Origin: Phlebotomus papatasi
Taxonomy: Eukaryota > Arthropoda > Insecta > Diptera > Psychodidae
Direction of reading: 5' to 3'
NCBI RefSeq assembly: GCF_024763615.1
Contig: NC_077223.1
Location: 106,640,627 to 106,704,626, forward strand
Length of the DNA stretch: 64,000 nucleotides
The notes below the pieces were generated by a model, which saw nothing but the letters and a program-made list of their open reading frames with translations, ran no database searches and was not told the origin of the DNA. Position numbers and translations under genes: made by a program. This document shows, in pieces, positions 58,023 through 64,000 of this stretch. Within the stretch, counting starts at the first letter, position 1. Every line of letters begins with the position of its first letter.

Positions 58023-60187
58023 ATTTCTTAGGCATGATTTTATTTCATGGATAATCATAAACCTCAGCTTGACTGCAAAAATAGGCAACCTATCCCTTCT
58101 TTCCTAGGTTCTAGAATCACAAATGCAAAAATGGCCTAAAATGGGAAATTTTGATGACTCACATTTCGTGTGATTTCTCACAGTTAAATTGATTTTCAGA
58201 AATAATCACTTACACCAATAGATGAAGGGTTAATCTGGTTGATATTTACGTATTATTTTTTGCATCGAAGGAAAATTATTTTCCGAGTGGCGAAAAAATC
58301 CTAAATACTACACTGCGTGTTGGTTCAACCACTGAAAGTGTTATGGTTCGTCAACTCATCAGGTAACTCCAGCAGCTTAAAATCACAACATAACCTCAAA
58401 GAGGAAAACAAAGGAAAAGCAAGATGAAGAAAAGACAGCTGATAAATTTTTAGTGTTGTCACATTTGAAATTTTCACATTTCAGTCGATTTTTCGACATA
58501 AATTTGCAAGAAAAACAGTGCTTCAGAAAAATTAGAAGAAAACTGTTTTAGATACCTTTTTTTAGTGAAATAATGGTTTCCGTGGATTCGTGGAACTTGA
58601 ATCTAATAATCGGTAAATAATTTTTAATTGTGAGCAAGAGTTATTCCAGGAAAAAATGCAATGACGAACCTTAACAACCCATCGTGCGAATCTTGCCTCC
58701 ACAGGCAAGGTTCGCACAAATCATCATACTTTTTTCATTTTCCTGTCTAGGAAAAAGAACACATTTTACGGCAGTGAATGAGGCACGCATAAAAACTTAA
58801 AAGACCAGAGATTCTTGTGGCATAGCGCAATTGATTGTCCATTTTACAATTCAGCCAAAAAAAAATCTTGAATATTGACTTCCAAAAAGCGTGCGAACCA
58901 TCCCTCACTTCCCCTATTCAAAATCAAACTGCCTTTGAAACTGTGCGTCTCTTAGATGCATAATAACAGGCAAAAGGTTTATGCGTCCACCGCCGTCTTA
59001 GCGTTGGTTCTCAACCTACTCCGGGGCCATAGATATGGGCCAAAGCCCAGGAGTTTAAAGCTTCTAAAATACCAAACTATTTTTGAAAGTTTTTAAACAA
59101 TGTAAATTTTCATGTTAATCGATTTCCGAGTAATACCCTGCCAAAGTATGAGCTCATTCTGGGAACATAGTAGTATCAGTTTGATTACAATATGGCAAAA
59201 AAAAGTAGCATGCAATCCATATATTGCTCTCCAGTTTACAAAAATATAAAAAAACGCGTGGTGAATGATTTAATATTAACACATATATACTTTTTAAAAA
59301 CCACTTCAAAACTCACACAATTATTTGTAATTTGCAACTCACGGAAGGCAATCACTCAGTTCCCATATGCTTTTACATAGAGTTCCGAAGACTAAAAAAT
59401 ATGATTACCGCGAATTATTTTTTCTGCTCTTGTATACATACAAACGAGACGCTCAAATGACCTTCTACAATCTTTAACTTCACACATGTAATTAAAAATA
59501 TTATTGTAAAAATATATACTAGTATACTGATTTTGAATGTCACGGAAAAACTGAATTTTGCACAAATTCTGGGGCCACAGTGGGAACATGTTTTGCTTGC
59601 TTTCAGGAGAGGCTATATAACATCAAATAAATTGCATACTCCTTTTTATTGAACTTGTGTTCTCTTTCAACATCAAAAGTTCCCCTCTTCTCAGCATAGT
59701 GATAAGACTTGCGCACGTAAACACCACGCGTAATAGGAAGCTTTCATTTCGAAAGTCCAATTCAAGATTTAAACCAAAAATTTCAAGCTCTTCCCATGAA
59801 AAAAAGCTCTCAAGAAATTTGAAAACAACTTATTCAGAAAATTTTTAAAGTTTATTACATGATATTATGCTCAGAAAACCATCATACATTGGGATCTTTA
59901 CAAGAATTTTAGCAATTAATTATGATATACTAAAAAATTTCCCGATTTCTGTCTGAATCCTTCATTTTCACATCTTTGGCTATATGGAAAAGAAAATTTA
60001 AAAAATATTATACATATTTGTTTTACCGCTATTTGAATATTAAAAAAAATAGTAAATCTTACGTTCCGTGGATTTTGCTGAGCTACTTGCTCCAGAATAC
60101 GCCGGATATTGAGAAGCTAAAAGACAAAACATCATTATTTTACATTTTCGAAATATAAAAATTGCAAAGTATTTTGGATAAAAACGA
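58023..60187. other. Intergenic
   Basis: 58937-59035 is the inverted LINE-tail repeat. 58680-58715 holds a short hairpin around TTGCCTCCACAGGCAAGG. Nothing else recognised. Confidence 0.5.
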
Positions 60188-60300
60188 TTAATGTACAGTT
60201 TCGATACCATCGTTTGCAGTGAAGAAATTTTCACTGTTATTATTCGTACCAGAAACAGTAATAACTGGGGGTTTACGAACATTGTTGTTGTGCTTGAAAT
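60188..60300 (-). CDS. Unrecognised gene, last exon
   Basis: The acceptor TTTCTTTTTTAAAG|ATTTCA is followed by 37 codons and TAA. The phase matches the exon before it. Confidence 0.75.
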
Positions 60301-61456
60301 CTTTAAAAAAGAAATTAGATTAAAAAAAAACAATTTAACAGTGTTAATAACAATTAAAAAATAAACAAAAAACACATACTCCAACGATTGTTTGACCCTC
60401 CACGATACTTCTGATTATTTCTATTTGGCATAGATCCTTTCCTTTTGTCCACAGAAGTGCCATTTCGCACTGAAAACAACAAATAAACACAACACAAAGC
60501 AATTTCTAGTTTTTGTTGTACAACATTTTAGATCAACATGTGACATTATGCATGAAACATCCAGATTAAAAAACAACATGTGACGAAAAGGGGATTTTAT
60601 AAAAGAATTAAAAAAAAGGAAGCCTATCTAAGAAGGACCAAAATCCGATTTTTTGTTTTGCCTCAATTCAAATGAATCTTTAAGAATTATTAGTAGGTAC
60701 TATTCTAAAGAAAAATGAAAAAGGGGAAATTTTTCTCCTAAACATTTTTTTTAGCACATTTTTTGAGAAAAAAAGGGGGTGCGATTAACTTTTTTTCCTC
60801 GTAACTTTAACACTTTTTAGGTGTAAAAATATATCAACATTTTTAACGTTAATTTTACACCTTTTGAGGGTAAAATCAACATGAAAAAAGGTTAACTTTA
60901 AACCATTATAAACCTAAAAAGGGTAATATTTACACCGATTTCGGATCAAAATTTCAGGGTAAAATTAACATTTCCGGAATGTTTTTTTTTTTACTTTTTC
61001 GGATTTCTATCACAAGTGTAGGCTTAGGCTCCCCACCTTAATAAAACAAATTCACTTCCCTTTCTCAAGTTTCTACAAAAAGTTTGGTTTGTTCTTGTTA
61101 GACATAAGGACTAATTTTCTAAAAAAAAAAAAAAATTAACTTACCTTTCGGTTCTGGATCCTTTATAGCGTTTTCGTGATCAAGATTGCGATTGGGAGGA
61201 GGAACATTGAGTGGATGCAAAGATTTAGAATATTCCTTCATCGGTGGTGTCCTACTTCTTGCAAGTGGCTCATTTCTCGGTGATCGCGTTGGCTCACACG
61301 CGAAGGATTTATTTAAGACTGTCTGAGCTTCTTCACCGAGTTCTCCATCATCAGTAAATTCAACATCATCATCATCACCATCAGTGTCTTCACTTGAAGA
61401 TTCTTCGTTATGCTTTGAATAGTCATGATCATGAATATAATAAGAAGTCTTATTAA
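60188..61456 (-). CDS. Unrecognised acidic/Asn-rich protein, C-terminal three exons
   Basis: Three minus-strand exons join in phase: about 61456-61145, 60469-60380 and 60300-60188 (TAA). The first has an acidic run (EESSSEDTDGDDDD), then NEPLARSRTPPMKEYSK and NVPPPNRNLDHENA. The second is basic and Asn-rich (KRKGSMPNRNNQKYRGGSNN). The third reads FKHNNNVRKPPVITVSG and ends GIETVH. No known domain is visible; the composition suggests a disordered, perhaps RNA- or chromatin-associated protein, but that is a guess. The acceptor of the first exon is unsure (61456 or 61448), and the 5' exons were not found, possibly outside the window. Confidence 0.75.
60380..60469 (-). CDS. Unrecognised gene, penultimate exon
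   Basis: The acceptor TTGTTTTCAG|TGCGAA is strong. The donor is TGGA|GTATGT. 90 bp keep the phase, encoding VRNGTSVDKRKGSMPNRNNQ and then KYRGGSNNRW. Confidence 0.75.
60763..61010 (-). mobile_element. MITE family A copy 7
   Basis: Reverse orientation, from GGGGGTGCGATTAACTTTTT to ATTTCCGGAATG and TTTTTCGGATTTCT. It lies in the intron between exons 61145 and 60469. Just upstream (60700-60760) is the left part of a family J element. Confidence 0.8.
61145..61456 (-). CDS. Unrecognised gene, acidic exon
   Basis: The frame is open from the in-frame TAA before 61457. The donor CCGAAAG|GTAAGT is strong and leaves one base. The acceptor is weak. About 100 residues rich in Asp, Glu and Ser. Confidence 0.68.
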
Positions 61457-62281
61457 CTTATCTTTGGCCAAAAGGTTACTGCTTAAAATTTTAGGTTATG
61501 TCAAGTGTAACCTTAAAAAAATCAAAGAGGGTCCAGTATACCAGGATAAGACCACAATAAGATGGCAAAGTCCTTTAGGACTATGAAGTAGCGATTCTCT
61601 CTAAAGGATCGTAAACTGTATATAAATTATAGCTTGAATAAATGAGCAGGTCAGATCGCTCTTACCCATCTACGGGCTTTAGACCTAATGCTTAGCCATA
61701 TGGCTTAACTTCTCTAAATTCAATCTAATTTCAATCAAGTTTTTTTGGAAAATTATCACTTAATATTGGTCAACACGGGCAAGTGATACATTAAATTTTG
61801 AAAAAAAAAATAAAAATAAAATTAGTTACTATTTTGAATAAACCATTGGGAACTGCATTCCAGTGGAATTTTTGATCAATAAGTTTATCTTTGTCAAATA
61901 CAATTTTTGAATTCAAGAAGTATAACATATTCTGAGGTCAGGAACGTCAGGAACAAAGCAAATCATGTAAAGAATTTTCTTTTTTGAGGGTATGTTACGT
62001 ATGGAGTAAAATTTCCTTATTTCACGGAAAGGTTATTTGAAAATTTAAGGGCTAGAATTTGAACTAGGATTTTGCAAAATAAGTTAGAGGAAGTCTTTTA
62101 GGCTTCTTACACGCTCTAGCTTCGAACATTTCATTTTTTTTTTCATATTTCTTTGATAAATCTAACCTAATCCTTTCAGGAAATGTACGACTTGTGAATA
62201 GATATTAAAATATATTGCTATAAGATCAGATTCATTATATGAATATGGGAAAAATATGCAGTATTCGAAGTCAGAGACAAC
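61457..62281. other. Upstream of the unrecognised gene's visible exons
   Basis: 61672-61725 (TTAGACCTAATGCTTAGCCA) repeats 45645-45700. 62223-62275 repeats 8878-8930. No exon found. Confidence 0.45.
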
Positions 62282-62283
62282 TA

Positions 62284-62570
62284 CAGTGCCCGCTCTCTAA
62301 TCCGGATCGTCGTAATCCAGACAAGTTATCGACGGTTACATTTAAAATCATTTTCAGGTTATGTATGCACAAGTATTCAGCAATGAAAATGAATTATCCT
62401 GTGATGTTTTTGTTTAATAAATGAGGTATAATAGCATAGAATTCTCTAATTATGTCTTTTTAATCGCTTTTAAAACTTTTATTCTAATTCTAGAAAATAA
62501 AACCTTGTATTATATTTTCGAGACGTTGAACAAATTCAAAAAATTCATCCGGATTACGAAGCGGGCACTG
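62284..62570. mobile_element. Pogo-like MITE with CAGTGCCCGCT ends (287 bp)
   Basis: TA|CAGTGCCCGCTCTCTAATCC at the left. The reverse complement of the right end is TA|CAGTGCCCGCTTCGTAATCC. TA flanks and no coding frame. Confidence 0.83.
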
Positions 62571-62938
62571 TAATTGGCATTGTCAGGTTATTCTAAACAT
62601 AACCTTCAAATTTTAAATTATATTTTAGCAATTATTTTCACAAATTTCTCCATTTCAGAGACAAATAGAAAGAAATCGGTGAAATTAGAAAATAATTATC
62701 ATAATGGAAAATTTCTAAGGTTAAACTAATGAGTAACTTTCCTGTATAATTATTTTTTTTTGTTTAAGGATCATTTATGTTAGTTTAGTGTTTTATCCAA
62801 CTTCAAAATGATCAGAAAATGCCTATACGCAGTAGAAATACGCCTTACAGGAAGCGTGCTGCCTTCGGACAACTCAAGCTTCGAACAACATTTTTGTCAA
62901 TATTGTTTTTAATTAATTTGAGCCATTATAATATTATA

Positions 62939-63563
62939 CAGTAGAGTTCCTAAAATTTGAACAATTGGGGGGTACTCTGAAAAAAATGTTTTGTCAAATT
63001 AACAGGACAAGTTTGTAAAAAGGATGTTCTTCTATATAGAATATGGAAAAGTCTTGTCAAATGGACGGCCAACTGGATCTTGTTAAAAGTTTGTCAAAAG
63101 GGTGTTTTTTCATATAAAATGCAAGAAAAAGTTTTGTCAAATTGGTAAATAACATCCTTTTGACAAAATTTCAACAAAATCTATTTGTTTGTTTAACAAG
63201 ACATTTTTTTTTTTCAGAGTGTAGATGACATTTCCTACTCCTCAAATTTGAACAATATTTTCAAAAACGTAACGGAATTGATGAAAAAATGCACTTTCCC
63301 TAAATTAAAAAAAAATAACGTTAGAGAATATATCATTGTATGTATTTTTGTATGTATTTTTATTACCAACATTGTAATTTATTGTGAAATAAATGGAATT
63401 TGTTGAGAAAGGCAATATAATACGATAATATTGAGGAAACACCAGAGAAAAATGATTCTAATTGAGACACCATGTAAAACTTTCTTCGCATAACCTCGAA
63501 TTTTACATTTTGAATTCAACAGTCGTTCAAATTTGAGGAGTTCAAATTTGAGGAACTCTACTG
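62939..63563. mobile_element. Pogo-like element with CAGTAGAGTTCC ends (625 bp)
   Basis: TA|CAGTAGAGTTCCTAAAATTT at the left and AAATTTGAGGAACTCTACTG|TA at the right. Internal TTTTGTCAAAT motifs and their inverses recur from 62990 to 63200. Confidence 0.8.
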
Positions 63564-63732
63564 TATTTATTAACAAGTTTAATGTCTCATATTTCTTGAA
63601 AAGAGCCATACAAATCCATTAGGGACATAGAAAAAAAAAAGAATCGTCTGAAGCTTGTGTCATTCGAAGACGTTTCCCTTATGTTTTTGAGGTTATGCTA
63701 AACATAACCTAAATCTCGCTTACTATAACCTA

Positions 63733-63868
63733 GAACAGAGTAGTGCAAGAACCGTTTAAAACCGAACAAACGTCATAATGAAACTTGTACGTCGATGCTC
63801 AAAACGCTACCTGAACAAACTTATTTTGACGTTTATTCGGTTTCAACGGTTCTTGCTCACCTCTGACC
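63733..63868. mobile_element. 136 bp foldback MITE family E copy 2
   Basis: TA|GAACAGAGTAGTGCAAGAAC at the left, matching GTTCTTGCTCACCTCTGACC|TA at the right with a few mismatches. More diverged than copy 1 but the same length. Confidence 0.85.
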
Positions 63869-64000
63869 TAGAAGGACAATATAATTAACCTTATGGCAAA
63901 ATAAGAGAATGATGCCCATGACCTCAGATTTTAGAATAATCTCTCTACCAAATAAAAAGAATCATACTTAATAGTAAATAAATAAAATAATTACAGTAGA

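Noticed and set aside
57484..58088. Three long minus-strand frames of LSALSDF-like repeats
   Set aside because: They follow directly from a 17-bp minisatellite that lacks stops on that strand.

Overview
The window reads as nuclear DNA of an insect, most likely a dipteran. It is AT-rich, has spliced genes with GT/AG introns from about 50 bp to over 20 kb, and encodes Spinster and MCTP proteins of insect type. A nematoceran such as a sand fly is possible, but the sequence does not prove it. Reading frames and splice phases were checked by hand. No expression or database evidence was available.

Three minus-strand genes are supported. (1) spinster (spin), a 12-span lysosomal MFS transporter, is complete from the ATG at 32364 to the stop at 4905. 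It has a 20.9 kb first intron and a pair of equal-length (262 bp) alternative exons at 6862-6601 and 6448-6187. (2) Mctp, an ER protein with three C2 domains and two membrane segments, is complete in ten coding exons from 51183 to 37851. Its exon 7 carries an apparent 2-bp frameshift near 43620. (3) The last three coding exons of an unrecognised acidic/Ser/Asn-rich gene lie at about 61456-60188; its 5' part was not found.

The rest is dominated by mobile DNA. A Ty3/gypsy-type LTR retrotransposon (about 15.18-21.2 kb, plus strand, gag and pol both open, no recognisable 3' LTR) lies antisense inside spin intron 1. A decayed LINE occupies 2.3-4.65 kb. At least fifteen families of non-autonomous inverted-repeat elements are visible. 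Many have TA flanks and long terminal inverted repeats, often starting GGGTAA or GGGGA. Several are nested, and one nested insertion has an empty-site paralogue in the same window.

Layout: 1-4.9 kb repeats and LINE; 4.9-32.4 kb spin with intronic elements (2.66 kb element at 7.67-10.33, palindromic element at 12.2-13.4, retrotransposon at 15.2-21.2, TA elements at 21.9 and 24.8, two related units at 23.6-24.2, 1.28 kb element at 26.9-28.2); 32.4-37.8 kb spin upstream region and repeats; 37.85-51.2 kb Mctp with element-filled introns; 51.2-60.2 kb intergenic, including a 164-bp tandem repeat and a 17-bp minisatellite with 85-bp higher-order structure; 60.2-61.5 kb third gene; 61.5-64 kb further TA-flanked elements.
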